DNA of 64,000 bases from Komagataeibacter sucrofermentans DSM 15973. GTDB taxonomy: Bacteria; Pseudomonadota; Alphaproteobacteria; Acetobacterales; Acetobacteraceae. Location of the stretch: the NCBI RefSeq assembly GCF_040581405.1, contig NZ_CP137157.1, forward strand, positions 1,120,001 to 1,184,000. Reading direction: 5' to 3'. How positions within the stretch are numbered: the first letter of the stretch is position 1; each line of letters starts with the position of its first letter. A program made the translations under genes and the position numbers. Below the pieces are notes generated by a model. It was not told where the DNA came from. It made no database searches and saw only the letters and a list, made by a program, of their open reading frames with translations. Of this stretch, positions 35,787 through 45,729 are shown piece by piece.

Positions 35787-36275
35787 TCAGGGCAGGGGGT
35801 GGATTGCATCAAGGCGGCGGCGTTCATCCGCCACCATGCTGCTGCTCAGGGGGTGGGCGCGCTCACGCGCCACCTCGGCTGCGGTAAAGACCGGGGCGGG
35901 GTGGGTGTCGCCGCGCGTGGCCAGATAGCTGAGGATGGAGGCGATCTCCTCATCCGACAGATGGGCGCGGAAGGACGGCATGAAGAAGTTGTAGGGCACG
36001 CCATCGATCTTCAGCGGGCCATTCAGCCCGTTCAGCAACACATGCATGAGGTACTGCCTGCCCTCGGGCGAGGTGGCGATCCTGTCCACGCGGCCGGTAA
36101 TGGGCGGGATCTCGCCCTTCAGCCCTTCACCGCCGTGGTGGCAGATGCCGCAATTGGTGCGGTAGCGCGCATAGCCTTCCTGCCCGTGGCGCGTGCAGGC
36201 GGCCAGCAGCGCCACGGCGGCCAGCATGCAGCCTCCGCGCAGTACGGACGCCATGCGCCCGGTAGCAATACCCAT
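35787..36275 (-). CDS. Lipid-anchored c-type cytochrome
   Basis: This 162-aa protein has an export signal with a lipobox (MLAAVALLAACTRHG) and one haem-c site CGICH, with FMPSF as the likely axial Met segment. It is therefore a monohaem class I cytochrome c bound to the envelope by lipid. A proline-poor C-terminal tail follows the SDEEIASILSYLATRG helix typical of cytochrome c. The partner is unknown; it could serve a periplasmic dehydrogenase or a terminal oxidase. The gene stands alone between trpS and an FKBP lipoprotein. Confidence 0.88.
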   Translation of the reverse strand: MGIATGRMASVLRGGCMLAAVALLAACTRHGQEGYARYRTNCGICHHGGEGLKGEIPPITGRVDRIATSPEGRQYLMHVLLNGLNGPLKIDGVPYNFFMPSFRAHLSDEEIASILSYLATRGDTHPAPVFTAAEVARERAHPLSSSMVADERRRLDAIHPLP

Positions 36276-36303
36276 GTCGGTTGTCCGGTTCCTGTCCCAT
36301 CAT

Positions 36304-36342
36304 GTGAAAAGAGCCACCCACCCGGCGGATGAATGGCTCTTT
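36304..36342 (-). terminator. Rho-independent terminator of the FKBP gene
   Basis: AAAGAGCCA (36308-36316) pairs with TGGCTCTTT (36334-36342) over 9 bp with a 17-base loop. On the minus strand the stem ends in TTTT, just past the FKBP stop at 36349. Confidence 0.65.
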
Positions 36343-36348
36343 CAGGGC

Positions 36349-36846
36349 TTAACGACCGCCGGGCGAGACGCCTAGCAGCTGGATCTTGAAAATCAGCGGG
36401 CTATCCGGCTGGATGATGCCCATTGATTTGTGGCCATAGCCAAGTTCAGGCGGCACGTACAGCATCCACGTATCGCCCACATGCATCTTGGGCACGGCTT
36501 CCTGCCAGCCCTTGATCACCATTTCCAGCGGCATCTGCATATACGCGCCGTGGCCATGCTGGTCGGAGCTGTCAAAGATGCCACCATCGGGCAGGCGGCC
36601 TTCATAGATCACCATCACGCTGTCATTGATGGTGGGCTGCGCCCCATCCTTAGGGCCGGACTGGAGCACTTTGTAGGCCAGCCCGTCGGGCAGGGTCTGG
36701 ACACCGGGCTGCTTGCGCACGTTGTCCATGAACTGCGCCGGGGTCAGTTCCGGCTGGTCATCCTTGTTTCCGCCGCCACAGGCCGCAAGTGGCACCGCCA
36801 CCACGGCTGCGGCAAGAAGGGGAATGACACGGGAAAAGCGTTTCAT
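36349..36846 (-). CDS. FKBP-type peptidyl-prolyl cis-trans isomerase lipoprotein
   Basis: This 165-aa protein has a signal peptide with lipobox (VVAVPLAACGGG) and one FKBP domain (about residues 50-165), with VMVIYEGRLPDGGIFDSS, WQEAVPKMHVGDTWMLYVPPELGYG and SPLIFKIQLLGV. It should catalyse proline isomerisation of exported proteins while anchored to the envelope, similar to FkpA or Mip-type foldases. The N-terminal dimerisation region of those proteins is nearly absent. It has its own terminator and is preceded by argG on the same strand with a 47-base gap. Confidence 0.92.
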   Translation of the reverse strand: MKRFSRVIPLLAAAVVAVPLAACGGGNKDDQPELTPAQFMDNVRKQPGVQTLPDGLAYKVLQSGPKDGAQPTINDSVMVIYEGRLPDGGIFDSSDQHGHGAYMQMPLEMVIKGWQEAVPKMHVGDTWMLYVPPELGYGHKSMGIIQPDSPLIFKIQLLGVSPGGR

Positions 36847-36893
36847 GACACCTCGGCAGGCTGTTGAAGGGATGAAAGAAGGGGCGCAGGCGA

Positions 36894-38123
36894 TCAGAGC
36901 GCGCCACCACGGCGGCCAATCTTGGCGCCAAGCCGCAGGCGCAGCGCGTTGAGCTTGATGAAGCCCTGCGCATCGGCCTGGTTATACGCACCCTGATCGT
37001 CCTCGAAGGTGACGACGCGGGTATCATACAGGCTGTTGGGGCTTTCACGGCCCACGCAGATCACGTTGCCCTTGTACAGCTTCAGCCGCACGCGGCCCGA
37101 TACGGAATGCTGGCTGCGGTCGATCAGCGCCTGCAGCATGTGCCGCTCGGGCGAGAACCACAGGCCGTTATAGATCACCTCGGCATAGCGCGGCATCAGG
37201 CTGTCCTTGAGGTGCATGGCCTCGCGGTCGAGCGTGATGCTCTCGATGCTGCGGTGCGCGGTCAGCAGGATCGTGCCACCCGGCGTTTCGTAAATGCCGC
37301 GCGACTTCATGCCCACGAAGCGGTTTTCCACCAGGTCGAGGCGGCCAATGCCGTTGTCGCGGCCGAGTTCGTTCAGGCGCGTGAGCAGCGTTGCGGGTGA
37401 CATGGCCACGCCGTTGATGGCCACCGGGTCGCCGGATACGAAATCGATGGTGATTTCGGTTGCCTTGTCGGGGGCTGCCTCGGGCGAGATGGTGCGCTGG
37501 AACACGATCTCATCGGGGCCGACCGCCGGGTCTTCAAGCAGCTTGCCTTCCGATGAGGAGTGCAGCAGGTTCGCATCGACCGAGAAGGGGGCCTCGCCGC
37601 GCTTGTCCTTGGCGATGGGGATCTGGTGCTCTTCAGCGAATGAGAGCAGGCGCGTGCGCGAGGTCAGGTCCCATTCGCGCCAGGGCGCGATCACGGTGAT
37701 GTCGGGCTTGAGCGCGTAATAGGCCAGTTCGAAGCGCACCTGGTCATTGCCCTTGCCGGTGGCGCCATGGGCCACGGCATCGGCGCCGACCTGCTCGGCA
37801 ATCTCGATCTGGCGCTGGGCGATCAGCGGGCGGGCGATGGAGGTGCCCAGCAGGTACTGCCCTTCATACAGCGCATTGGCGCGGAACATGGGGAAGACGA
37901 AATCTTTTACGAAGGTCTCGCGCAGATCCTCGACAAAGATTTCCTTCACGCCAAACATCTCGGCCTTGCGGCGGGCGGGCTCAAGTTCCTCGCCCTGGCC
38001 AAGATCGGCAGTGAAGGTCACGACTTCACAGTTATAGGTGGTCTGCAACCAGCGCAGAATCACGGAAGTATCAAGACCGCCCGAATACGCGAGAACGACC
38101 TTTTTGACATCCTTGGCGGCCAT
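36894..38123 (-). CDS. argG: Argininosuccinate synthase
   Basis: ArgG (409 aa) condenses citrulline and aspartate with ATP in arginine synthesis. The N-terminal PP-loop is [14 protein letters not shown]; other family blocks are [15 protein letters not shown] and [18 protein letters not shown]. Length is typical. The rest of the arg pathway is not in the window; it stands alone, with no ARG-box that I could recognise in the short upstream gap. Confidence 0.97.
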   Translation of the reverse strand: MAAKDVKKVVLAYSGGLDTSVILRWLQTTYNCEVVTFTADLGQGEELEPARRKAEMFGVKEIFVEDLRETFVKDFVFPMFRANALYEGQYLLGTSIARPLIAQRQIEIAEQVGADAVAHGATGKGNDQVRFELAYYALKPDITVIAPWREWDLTSRTRLLSFAEEHQIPIAKDKRGEAPFSVDANLLHSSSEGKLLEDPAVGPDEIVFQRTISPEAAPDKATEITIDFVSGDPVAINGVAMSPATLLTRLNELGRDNGIGRLDLVENRFVGMKSRGIYETPGGTILLTAHRSIESITLDREAMHLKDSLMPRYAEVIYNGLWFSPERHMLQALIDRSQHSVSGRVRLKLYKGNVICVGRESPNSLYDTRVVTFEDDQGAYNQADAQGFIKLNALRLRLGAKIGRRGGAL

Positions 38124-38238
38124 GGGAGAACGCTCCTGTCGACAAAACGTTTGACAATACTTTGCCGGGAAAACCGGCGGCCTGCCCTCCTAGCATCCCA
38201 CGCTGCGGGCGACCAGAAGCGAAAGGCGGATTTTTACG

Positions 38239-39504
38239 TCATTCCACCGGATCGGGCGCGTCATCAGGGCGGGCGGCGCGGCGCAGGCGCTGGCTTTCGG
38301 TGCGCAACTGCCCGCAGGCGGCCAGAATGTCGCGCCCGCGCGGCATGCGGATGGGCGAGGCGAAGCCCGCATCCATCACGATATTCGCAAACTTCTCCAA
38401 CTGCTCGCGCGTGGAGGGTTTGTAGCTGCTGCCTGGCCACGGGTTGAACGGAATGAGGTTGACCTTGGCCGGAATGCCCGAGATCAGCCGCACGAGTTCA
38501 CGCGCATCGGCCTCGCTGTCATTGATGCCGCGCAGCATGATGTATTCAAACGTGATGCGGCGCGCATTGCTGGCGGCGGGGTAGCGGCGGCAGGCGGCAA
38601 TGACTTCCTTGATCGGATACTTGCGGTTGAGCGGCACGATCTCGTCGCGCAGGTCATCGCGCACGGCATGGAGCGACACGGCAAGGTTAATGCCAAGCTC
38701 GGCCCCGCACTGGTCCATCATCGGCACCACGCCGGATGTGGAGAGCGTGATGCGCCGGCGCGAAAGGCCGATGCCCTCGCCATCCATGATGATGCGCATC
38801 GCCTTGGCCACGTTGTCGTAATTGTAGAGCGGCTCGCCCATGCCCATCAGCACGATGGTCGAGAGCAGGCGCGGCGTGTCGCCCTTGGGGCTGGGCCATT
38901 CGCCATAGCTGTCACGCGCGGCCATGAACTGGCCCACGATCTCGGCAGCGCCAAGGTTGCGCACCAGCGCCTGCGTGCCGGTATGGCAGAAGGTGCATGA
39001 CAGCGTGCAGCCCACCTGCGAGGAAATACACACCGCACCCCGGTCTTCCTGCCGGTCGGGGATGTAGACGGTTTCCGCCTCCTGCCCATCACGGAAGCGG
39101 AAAAGGAATTTGCGCGTGGAATCCTGCGAGGTCTGCTCCGTCACCACGCCGGGGCGGCCGATGACAAAGCGCTCGGCCAGCTTTTCCTGCAGGGGGCGGG
39201 CAATCGAACTCATGCGCGAGAAATCGGTGGCGCCCTGGTGGTAGATCCAGTGCCACAACTGCTTGGTGCGGAATGGCTTTTCGCCAATCTCGACCATGAT
39301 CTCGGTCAGTTCCTCGCGCGACAGGCCCACAAGGTCTCGCCTGCCATCGGGCAGGGCTGCGGTGGGCGGCGCGAACTGGGCGGATTTGGCCCGGATGCGC
39401 GTGCGCTCCGCATCATCAAGGAGCGAGGCCGCCGTCCCGTCACGTAACCGGGAAGGGGAAGTTGCGGGGGCTGCGGACATACCGGGGCTGCCTCTGTTTT
39501 TCAT
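38239..39504 (-). CDS. rlmN: Dual-specificity 23S rRNA/tRNA adenine-C2 methyltransferase RlmN
   Basis: RlmN (421 aa) is a radical-SAM enzyme that methylates C2 of A2503 in 23S rRNA and A37 in some tRNAs. The radical-SAM cysteines are in CTLSCTFCHTG, and the N-terminal FRTKQLWHWIYHQGATDFS block is typical. The catalytic cysteine pair of the family is expected in the tag region ARIMDAG/ACGQL near the C-terminus, where ACGQLRTE is visible. The start at 39504 gives an extension; ATG 39480 is equally possible. It lies 115 bases upstream of argG on the same strand. Confidence 0.95.
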   Translation of the reverse strand: MKNRGSPGMSAAPATSPSRLRDGTAASLLDDAERTRIRAKSAQFAPPTAALPDGRRDLVGLSREELTEIMVEIGEKPFRTKQLWHWIYHQGATDFSRMSSIARPLQEKLAERFVIGRPGVVTEQTSQDSTRKFLFRFRDGQEAETVYIPDRQEDRGAVCISSQVGCTLSCTFCHTGTQALVRNLGAAEIVGQFMAARDSYGEWPSPKGDTPRLLSTIVLMGMGEPLYNYDNVAKAMRIIMDGEGIGLSRRRITLSTSGVVPMMDQCGAELGINLAVSLHAVRDDLRDEIVPLNRKYPIKEVIAACRRYPAASNARRITFEYIMLRGINDSEADARELVRLISGIPAKVNLIPFNPWPGSSYKPSTREQLEKFANIVMDAGFASPIRMPRGRDILAACGQLRTESQRLRRAARPDDAPDPVE

Positions 39505-39584
39505 GTCATGCGTAAGGGGAGGGGCATTGCATCCCGCTCATGCGGCCTGTGTATCACAGCCGGGGCCGTGGATGCGACTGCCGA

Positions 39585-40328
39585 TCAGCCGTCCTTGCGG
39601 GCCGCGATCAGAAATTCCCGGTTGCCTTCCGGCCCGGTGATGGGGCTGGCATCAATGCCCAGCACGGTCCAGCCCGGCAGGTCAGCCCACCAGTCGCGTA
39701 TCATCGCGCACACGGCCTCATGCACCGCCGGGTCGCGCACCACGCCCTTGGGGCCAACCGCATCGCGCCCGGCCTCGAACTGCGGCTTGATCAGCGCAAT
39801 GGCCCAGGCGCCGGGCACGCACAGGTCAAGCCCTGCGGGCAGTACCGTGCGCAGGCCAATGAAGCTGGCATCACATACCAGCGCGCCAATGGGGTCGGGG
39901 ATGATCGTGGCATCGAGCGCGCGGGCATTGCATTTTTCCAGCACCACGACCTGCTCGGTATTGCTGCGCAGCTTCCACGCAAGCTGTCCGTGGCCAACAT
40001 CGACCGCATAGACCTTTGCAGCCCCTTCATGCAGCAGCACGTCGGTAAAACCGCCGGTCGATGCTCCCACGTCAAGACAGGTCAGGCCAGTAGGCGAGAG
40101 GCCGAAATGCTCCAGCCCGTGCGCCAGCTTGATCCCCCCGCGCGAGACCCACGGGTGGTCCTGCCCCTTGAGCGCAAGCGGTGCGTCTTCGGGCAACTGG
40201 TCGCCCGCCTTGGCAATGCGCCGGTCGGATGTATAGACCAGCCCCGCCATGATGAGGGCCTGCGCCCGGGTGCGGCTTTCCACCAGTCCCCGGTCCACAA
40301 GCATCTGGTCAACGCGTCGTTTTGCCAT
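39585..40328 (-). CDS. tlyA: TlyA-family rRNA 2'-O-methyltransferase
   Basis: This 247-aa protein has an N-terminal S4 RNA-binding domain (RVDQMLVDRGLVESRTRAQ) and an FtsJ-like methyltransferase domain (CLDVGASTGGFTDVLLHEGA, then LVCDASFIGLRTVLP). TlyA enzymes methylate cytidine 2'-OH groups in 16S and/or 23S rRNA; older names call it hemolysin A. It lies just after dxs on the same strand (29 bases), as in many alphaproteobacteria. Confidence 0.93.
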   Translation of the reverse strand: MAKRRVDQMLVDRGLVESRTRAQALIMAGLVYTSDRRIAKAGDQLPEDAPLALKGQDHPWVSRGGIKLAHGLEHFGLSPTGLTCLDVGASTGGFTDVLLHEGAAKVYAVDVGHGQLAWKLRSNTEQVVVLEKCNARALDATIIPDPIGALVCDASFIGLRTVLPAGLDLCVPGAWAIALIKPQFEAGRDAVGPKGVVRDPAVHEAVCAMIRDWWADLPGWTVLGIDASPITGPEGNREFLIAARKDG

Positions 40329-40357
40329 GAGCGGTACTACCCCGACCGGCCCGCAGC

Positions 40358-42349
40358 TCAGGCCATCTGCCGTGACTGCGGCACGCCAAGGGCGGAGAGC
40401 GCGGTCGCCACGATGGCGGGCGCATCCAGCCCGGCCTCATGGTACTGGGCTTCCTGGCTGTTATGATCGATGAAGCGGTCGGGCAGTGTCATGGGGCGGA
40501 AGCGCACGCGGTCGAGCAGGCCGGTTTTTGCCAGATGCGTCATGACAAAGGAACCGAATCCGCCAACCGAGCCTTCCTCGATGGTGATCAGCACCGCATG
40601 GTTGCGCGCGAGCTGCTCGATCAGCGCCGTGTCGAGCGGCTTGGCGAAGCGGGCATCGGCCACGGTGGGGGAAAGCCCCTGGGCGGCCAGCATGTCAGCG
40701 GCCTTGAGCGCGTCGGCCAGCCTCGGCCCGAGCGAGAGGATGGCGATGCCGCCCTGCTCGGGGCCGGACTGGCGCGCCATCTCGCGCACGATTCGCCCGC
40801 GCCCGATCTCGAGGATCTGGCCCGCCGCCGGCAGGTCCAGCCCCAGCCCCGCGCCGCGCGGGTAGCGCAGGCCAAGCGGGCCTTCGTCAAACGCGATCGC
40901 GGTGGCGGTCATGTTCAGCAGTTCAAGCTCGTCGCTCGGCGCCATGAGCGTGATGCCGGGCAGGCAGCCCAGATAGGCGATGTCAAACGCACCGGCATGG
41001 GTCGCGCCATCAGCGCCGACCAGCCCCGCGCGGTCGATGGCGAAGCGCACCGGCAGCTTCTGCAGCACGACGTCATGCATCACCTGGTCATAGGCGCGCT
41101 GCAGGAAGGTGGAATAGATGGCGCAGAACGGGCGCAGTCCCTCGGTGGCCATGCCGGCGGCAAAGGTCACGGCGTGCTGCTCGGCAATGCCCACGTCAAA
41201 GAAGCGGTCGGGATAGGCCTTGGCGAACTTGTCGAGCCCGGTGCCCGAGGGCATGGCGGCGGTGATGGTGACGATCTTGTCGTCAGTCGCCGCCTGGCGC
41301 ACGAGTTCCTTGGCAAACACCGAGGTATAGCTCGGCGGGCCGGACGGGCCCTTCTTCTGCTCGCCGGTGACCACGTTGAACTTCGAGACGGCGTGGTATT
41401 TGTCGCCAGCCGATTCGGCCGGGCTGTAGCCGTGGCCCTTTTCGGTGATGACATGCAGCAGCACGGGGCCGACATCCTCGGCATCGCGCAGGTTGCGCAG
41501 GATGTGCACGAGCTGGTTCATGTCATGCCCGTCAACGGGGCCGACATAATAGAAGCCGAGTTCCTCGAACAAAGTGCCGCCGGTCATGATGCCGCGGGCG
41601 TATTCATCGGCCTTCTTGGCGGTGCGCTCGAGGCGGCCGGGCAGGCGCTTGGCCATCTTGGCGGCGAGTTCACGCAGGGACAGGAACTTGCGCGAGGACA
41701 TCAGCCGCGACAGGTAGCTCGACATCGCGCCCACGGGCGGCGCGATCGACATCTCGTTATCGTTGAGCACCACGATCAGGCGCTCGGCGCCGGGGCCGCA
41801 ATGCGAGGCGTTGTTCATCGCCTCATACGCCATGCCCGCCGAGATCGAGCCATCGCCGATCACCGCAATCACGTTGCGCTCGCGGTAGGAGGGGTCTTCC
41901 TCCGCGCGCAGGTGATGGGCGACGGCCATGCCGAGGCCCGCCGAGATGGAGGTGGAGGAATGCGCCGCGCCAAACGGGTCGTATTCGCTCTCGCTGCGCC
42001 GCGTGAAGCCCGAAAGCCCGCCCGGCTGGCGCAGGGTGCGGATGCGGTCGCGCCGCCCGGTCAGGATCTTGTGGGGGTAGGTCTGGTGGCCCACATCCCA
42101 GATCACGCGGTCGGCGGGGGTGTCGAACACGGCATGCAGCGCCACCGTGAGCTCAACCACGCCAAGGGAGGCGCCAAGATGGCCGCCGGTGGTGGACACG
42201 GTATCGATCGTCTCCGACCGCAGTTCCTCCGCAAGCTGCTTGAGCTGCTCGACCGAGAGGTTGCGCATGTCGTGCGGCCACTGCACCCGGTCAAGCTGGG
42301 CATAGCGCCCAAGGGTGGGGATGGGGGAGGACGTGTTGCTCTCGCTCAT
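40358..42349 (-). CDS. dxs: 1-deoxy-D-xylulose-5-phosphate synthase
   Basis: Dxs (663 aa) joins pyruvate and glyceraldehyde 3-phosphate in the first step of the MEP isoprenoid pathway, using thiamin diphosphate. The N-terminal [19 protein letters not shown] and the TPP motif [17 protein letters not shown] are present; the pyrimidine-binding domain has [14 protein letters not shown]. Length is slightly above the usual 620-640 aa. It follows ispA by 5 bases, so xseB-ispA-dxs form one operon that supplies isoprenoid precursors (ubiquinone, undecaprenol and, in acetic acid bacteria, hopanoids). Confidence 0.97.
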   Translation of the reverse strand: MSESNTSSPIPTLGRYAQLDRVQWPHDMRNLSVEQLKQLAEELRSETIDTVSTTGGHLGASLGVVELTVALHAVFDTPADRVIWDVGHQTYPHKILTGRRDRIRTLRQPGGLSGFTRRSESEYDPFGAAHSSTSISAGLGMAVAHHLRAEEDPSYRERNVIAVIGDGSISAGMAYEAMNNASHCGPGAERLIVVLNDNEMSIAPPVGAMSSYLSRLMSSRKFLSLRELAAKMAKRLPGRLERTAKKADEYARGIMTGGTLFEELGFYYVGPVDGHDMNQLVHILRNLRDAEDVGPVLLHVITEKGHGYSPAESAGDKYHAVSKFNVVTGEQKKGPSGPPSYTSVFAKELVRQAATDDKIVTITAAMPSGTGLDKFAKAYPDRFFDVGIAEQHAVTFAAGMATEGLRPFCAIYSTFLQRAYDQVMHDVVLQKLPVRFAIDRAGLVGADGATHAGAFDIAYLGCLPGITLMAPSDELELLNMTATAIAFDEGPLGLRYPRGAGLGLDLPAAGQILEIGRGRIVREMARQSGPEQGGIAILSLGPRLADALKAADMLAAQGLSPTVADARFAKPLDTALIEQLARNHAVLITIEEGSVGGFGSFVMTHLAKTGLLDRVRFRPMTLPDRFIDHNSQEAQYHEAGLDAPAIVATALSALGVPQSRQMA

Positions 42350-42354
42350 GTCGA

Positions 42355-43299
42355 TCAGTTCCTGCGCTCGACCACGTAATGCACCAGGTCGCGCAGGCGA
42401 TCAGCCTCGGGCCCGAAGATGTCGATATGGGATTCGGCCTGCGCGGCCACGCGCCGCGCCTCACGCGCGGCCCCCTCCACGCCCAGCAGGGCGACATAGG
42501 TGGATTTGCCAGCTGCCTCGTCCTTGCCTGCGGTCTTGCCGAGTTCCTCGGCGCTGGCGGTGGCGTCGAGCACGTCATCGGCAATCTGGAAGGCGGCGCC
42601 AAGGTCGCGGCCATAGGCCGAGATGCGCTTGCGCACGTCATCGCTGGCCTGGCCGAGGATGGCCCCGGCCTCGGCGGCGTAACGGATCAGGCAGCCGGTC
42701 TTGAGCGCGTGCAGGCGGGCGACTTCCTCAAGCGACAGGGCGCGGCCTTCGCCTTCCATGTCGATCATCTGGCCACCCACCATGCCAGCCGCGCCCGAGG
42801 CATCGGCCAGCGCGCGCACGAGATTGATGCGCACTTCAGCGGAAGCATGCGTGAGCGGATTGGCCAGGATGTCGAACGACATGGTCTGCAGCGCGTCACC
42901 GGCGAGGATGGCGGTGGCCTCATCGAACTTGCGGTGGGTGGAAGGCTGGCCACGGCGCAGGTCGTCATCATCCATGGCGGGCAGGTCGTCATGCACCAGG
43001 GAATAGGCGTGCAGCATCTCGACCGAGGCCGCGACACGGTCGGCCGCCTCGGTGCTGGCCTTGAACAGGCTGGCCACTTCGGCCACCAGGTAGCCACGCA
43101 GGCGCTTGCCGCCGCCAAGGGTGGCATAGCGCATGGCATCGATCAGGCGGGCCTCGCCGCCTTCCACGCGCGGGAGCAGGCGGTCGATCATCGCCTCGAT
43201 GGCGGTGGCGCGCGCGGACATGGATGCACGCAGACGGACCATGCGATCCGTTCCGTCTGTTTGGGACGAGGGTGCTGTTGTTTGGCTCATCTGGTGCAT
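42355..43299 (-). CDS. ispA: Farnesyl diphosphate synthase (short-chain trans-prenyltransferase)
   Basis: IspA (314 aa) condenses IPP with DMAPP and GPP to farnesyl diphosphate. The first Asp-rich motif has the two-residue insertion of bacterial FPP synthases ([17 protein letters not shown]), and the second is [19 protein letters not shown] is the conserved N-terminal block. The ATG at 43299 is taken as start; its A is the last base of the xseB stop (TGATG). Product length (C15 or C20) cannot be proven from sequence. The operon is xseB-ispA-dxs. Confidence 0.95.
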   Translation of the reverse strand: MHQMSQTTAPSSQTDGTDRMVRLRASMSARATAIEAMIDRLLPRVEGGEARLIDAMRYATLGGGKRLRGYLVAEVASLFKASTEAADRVAASVEMLHAYSLVHDDLPAMDDDDLRRGQPSTHRKFDEATAILAGDALQTMSFDILANPLTHASAEVRINLVRALADASGAAGMVGGQMIDMEGEGRALSLEEVARLHALKTGCLIRYAAEAGAILGQASDDVRKRISAYGRDLGAAFQIADDVLDATASAEELGKTAGKDEAAGKSTYVALLGVEGAAREARRVAAQAESHIDIFGPEADRLRDLVHYVVERRN

Positions 43300-43529
43300 C
43301 AATCCATTGGTTTCGCTTCCAGCGCGCCATCGGCACGCTGGACAATCGCCTGAACGCGGGCCTCGGCCTCGTCCAGTTTCTTCTGACAGTACTGTCGCAG
43401 GGCGGCGCCACGCTCATAGGCCGTGATCGCGTCTTCCAGCCGCAGCTGGCCGACCTCAAGCTGGCGCACGATGGCTTCAAGTTCGGCCAGAGCCTCCTCG
43501 AAGGAAAGGTTGGTCAGGTCATCGGTCAT
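43299..43529 (-). CDS. xseB: Exodeoxyribonuclease VII small subunit
   Basis: XseB (76 aa) is the small helical subunit of exonuclease VII, which degrades single-stranded DNA; several copies bind the XseA subunit. The sequence LSFEEALAELEAIVRQLEVG and LEDAITAYERGAALRQYC is the full family signature. Its stop overlaps the ispA start by one base. The catalytic subunit xseA is not in the window. The conserved xseB-ispA-dxs order makes this the first gene of the operon. Confidence 0.96.
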   Translation of the reverse strand: MTDDLTNLSFEEALAELEAIVRQLEVGQLRLEDAITAYERGAALRQYCQKKLDEAEARVQAIVQRADGALEAKPMD

Positions 43530-43629
43530 GTGGGCGCGGCACTTCCTGAAATAACGGGGCTGGCGGAGGCCTTACATCCTTGAAGGCCCTCCTGCCAAGG
43601 GGACAACGCGTTTTACGGCATTTTGGAGT

Positions 43630-43896
43630 CTATGCCGAGGCCGGTGGCGTGGCGGGGGCGGGCGTTGCGTCGGGCCTGCGGCGGATGACGAAGGAAAGCG
43701 TGCCGCCTTCCTCGCCAAAAGCGATGAGGGCATGGCCCGTTTCGCGGCAGAAAGCCTGGAAATCCGCAACCGAGGCCCGGTCGGTCGCGATCACGCGCAG
43801 CCGCGCGCCGGGTGGCAGCCCGCGCAGCATGCGGTTGGCCTTGAGCACGGGCAGGGGGCAGGTCAGGCCGCGCGCGTCTAGCAGGATTTCACTCAT
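43630..43896 (-). CDS. TusA/SirA-family sulfurtransferase-like protein
   Basis: This 88-aa protein has the TusA/SirA/YeeD signature near its start, LDARGLTCPLPVLKANRML, with the catalytic Cys of the CPxP motif, followed by the two-layer fold (LRVIATDRASVADFQAFC). Such proteins relay sulfur for tRNA thiolation, molybdenum cofactor or sulfur metabolism. Which role applies is not clear, since no partner gene is adjacent. A 15-residue Pro/Ala tail follows the domain. It is separated from xseB by about 100 bases. Confidence 0.9.
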   Translation of the reverse strand: MSEILLDARGLTCPLPVLKANRMLRGLPPGARLRVIATDRASVADFQAFCRETGHALIAFGEEGGTLSFVIRRRPDATPAPATPPASA

Positions 43897-44019
43897 GGGT
43901 GGCCATGCCTCCTTGGTGGTTGGCAGCTATGCCCTTGCATCAGGGTTTGATGTTGCGTGCAGGTACGATCATAAAAGCAAATGCGCCACTGATAAAACAT
44001 GATGAAAGAAAGACTCCGG

Positions 44020-44928
44020 ATGGCCGACTATCGTATTGGAATTGATTTTGGCGGTACCAAGATCGAAATAACCGCCCTCGGCATGGATGGTGCCGAGCTG
44101 CTGCGCCGCCGTATTGCCAATCCTGGCAACTACCCCGCGGCCATCGAGGCCATGTGCGACCTGATCCGGGGTGTTGATCAGGAACTCGGGGGCACCGGCA
44201 CGGTTGGAATCGGCATTCCCGGCTCCATCAGCCCCGATACGGGCGTGATCAAGAACGCCAATGCCACGTGGCTCAACAACCAGCCCCTGATCGTTGACAT
44301 GACGGCAGCCCTCGGGCGCGAGGTGCGCATCGAGAATGATGCGAACTGCTTTGCGCTGTCAGAGGCGATTGATGGCGCGGGGGCGGGTCATCACAGCGTG
44401 TTTGGCGTGATCATCGGCACCGGCATGGGCGCAGGCATCGTAGTCGACCAGAAGCTGCTGATCGGGCATAACCATATTGCGGGGGAATGGGGGCATGTGC
44501 CGCTGCCCTGGCCGCGCATTGAGGAATTCCCCATGCCCAAGTGTTTCTGCGGCAATGAGGGCTGCATGGAGCGCTTTCTCAGTGGCTCGGCGCTGGCGCA
44601 GGACTGGAAAGGTCCCGGCCACCGCAGCGCTGCCCATATCGAGCAGGAGGCCGAGGCAGGCGACCTGACCGCCATCGGCGCGCTCGACCGCTACATGGAC
44701 CGCATGGCCCGCGCCTGCGCCATGGCCATCAATTTCATGGACCCCGACATCATCGTGCTGGGCGGCGGCGTATCGAACCTTGATTCGATCTATGAGCGCG
44801 TGCCCCGCCTCATGCGGCGTTATGTCATCACCCCCAACTGCACCACGCCCATCGTGCGTAACAAGCATGGCGACAGTTCCGGCGTGCGGGGCGCTGCATG
44901 GCTGTGGGATGACCATCACGCGGCATGA
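44020..44928 (+). CDS. mak: ROK-family fructokinase (Mak type)
   Basis: This 302-aa sugar kinase of the ROK family closely follows E. coli Mak (fructokinase): RIGIDFGGTKIEITALG, GIGIPGSISPDTGVIKNANA, NDANCFALSEA, AGEWGHVPLPWP and the ending HGDSSGVRGAAWLW. The zinc site is CFCGNEGCMERF. It should phosphorylate fructose to fructose 6-phosphate; action on glucose or mannose is possible. ATG 44020 is chosen because it gives the Mak N-terminus; two further ATGs lie at 43999 and 44002. It is convergent with rlmE, only 24 bases away. Confidence 0.92.
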   Translation: MADYRIGIDFGGTKIEITALGMDGAELLRRRIANPGNYPAAIEAMCDLIRGVDQELGGTGTVGIGIPGSISPDTGVIKNANATWLNNQPLIVDMTAALGREVRIENDANCFALSEAIDGAGAGHHSVFGVIIGTGMGAGIVVDQKLLIGHNHIAGEWGHVPLPWPRIEEFPMPKCFCGNEGCMERFLSGSALAQDWKGPGHRSAAHIEQEAEAGDLTAIGALDRYMDRMARACAMAINFMDPDIIVLGGGVSNLDSIYERVPRLMRRYVITPNCTTPIVRNKHGDSSGVRGAAWLWDDHHAA

Positions 44929-44952
44929 TGGCCCGCCGGGGGGAGGGTGGCT

Positions 44953-45717
44953 TCAGCCTTCCCCTTCGCCATCAAGGCCACGAAAGCCGGTGGCCACCAC
45001 GTAAAGCTCGCTGGATTCCTTGCGGCTCGCGGGGGGCTTGGCGTGGCGCACCTGCGTGAACAGGCGCTTGAGTTCAGCCAGCATCTGCTTTTCCGATCCG
45101 CCCTGAAATACCTTGGCCACGAACGCGCCGCCGGGGGCGAGAATGCGCGTGGCGAAATCCAGCGCGAGTTCGGCCAGGCCAATGATGCGCAGGTGATCGG
45201 TCGGCGCATGGCCCGTGGTGTTGGGCGCCATGTCGGACATGACCACGTCGGCCCGCCCGCCAAGCAGGTCCGTCAGGCGGTCTGGCATGTCGGGGTCATT
45301 GAAATCCCCTTCGATAATGGTCGCGCCCGGCACCGGATCGACCGGCAGCAGGTCCACGCCCACCACCTCGGCCGCGCCACGCTTGACTGCCACCTGCGTC
45401 CAGCCGCCCGGCGCCGCGCCAAGATCGACGACGCGCGTGCCCGGCGTAATCAGGTGAAAACGGTCATCGAGTTCGATCAGCTTGAAGGCCGCGCGTGAGC
45501 GCCAGCCCTGCTTCTGGGCGGCCTGCACGTAGGGGTCGTTGAGCTGGCGCTGCAGCCAGCGGTGCTGGGCGGTCGTGCGCCCGCGTGCCTTCTTTACGGT
45601 TACGGTCTTGGTGCGGTTGGACTGGGCGGCCTGGCCGTCGCTTGCGCTGTCACCGCCGGGGGTGAGACTGCTGGTACGGGCCTTGCCCGGAATGCGGGTG
45701 GTGGAACGCTGCTTCAT
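44953..45717 (-). CDS. rlmE: 23S rRNA (uridine-2'-O)-methyltransferase RlmE/FtsJ
   Basis: RlmE (254 aa) methylates the 2'-OH of U2552 in the 23S rRNA A-loop, a late step of 50S assembly. The SAM-binding motif is VVDLGAAPGGWTQVA, and the K-D-K-E type catalytic segments are seen in SRAAFKLIELDDRF, VMSDMAPNTTGH and GGAFVAKVFQG. A basic 55-residue N-terminal extension (Arg, Lys, Thr) precedes the domain, as in other alphaproteobacteria. ppx lies directly upstream on the same strand with 12 bases between, a conserved pair. Confidence 0.95.
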   Translation of the reverse strand: MKQRSTTRIPGKARTSSLTPGGDSASDGQAAQSNRTKTVTVKKARGRTTAQHRWLQRQLNDPYVQAAQKQGWRSRAAFKLIELDDRFHLITPGTRVVDLGAAPGGWTQVAVKRGAAEVVGVDLLPVDPVPGATIIEGDFNDPDMPDRLTDLLGGRADVVMSDMAPNTTGHAPTDHLRIIGLAELALDFATRILAPGGAFVAKVFQGGSEKQMLAELKRLFTQVRHAKPPASRKESSELYVVATGFRGLDGEGEG

Positions 45718-45729
45718 GACGGGACGCGG

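Noticed and set aside
40439-42379. A 646-codon plus-strand open frame over dxs
   Set aside because: It is the antisense shadow of dxs, kept open by high GC at third positions; its composition (His, Gly, Gln, Arg) is unlike real proteins and dxs is complete.
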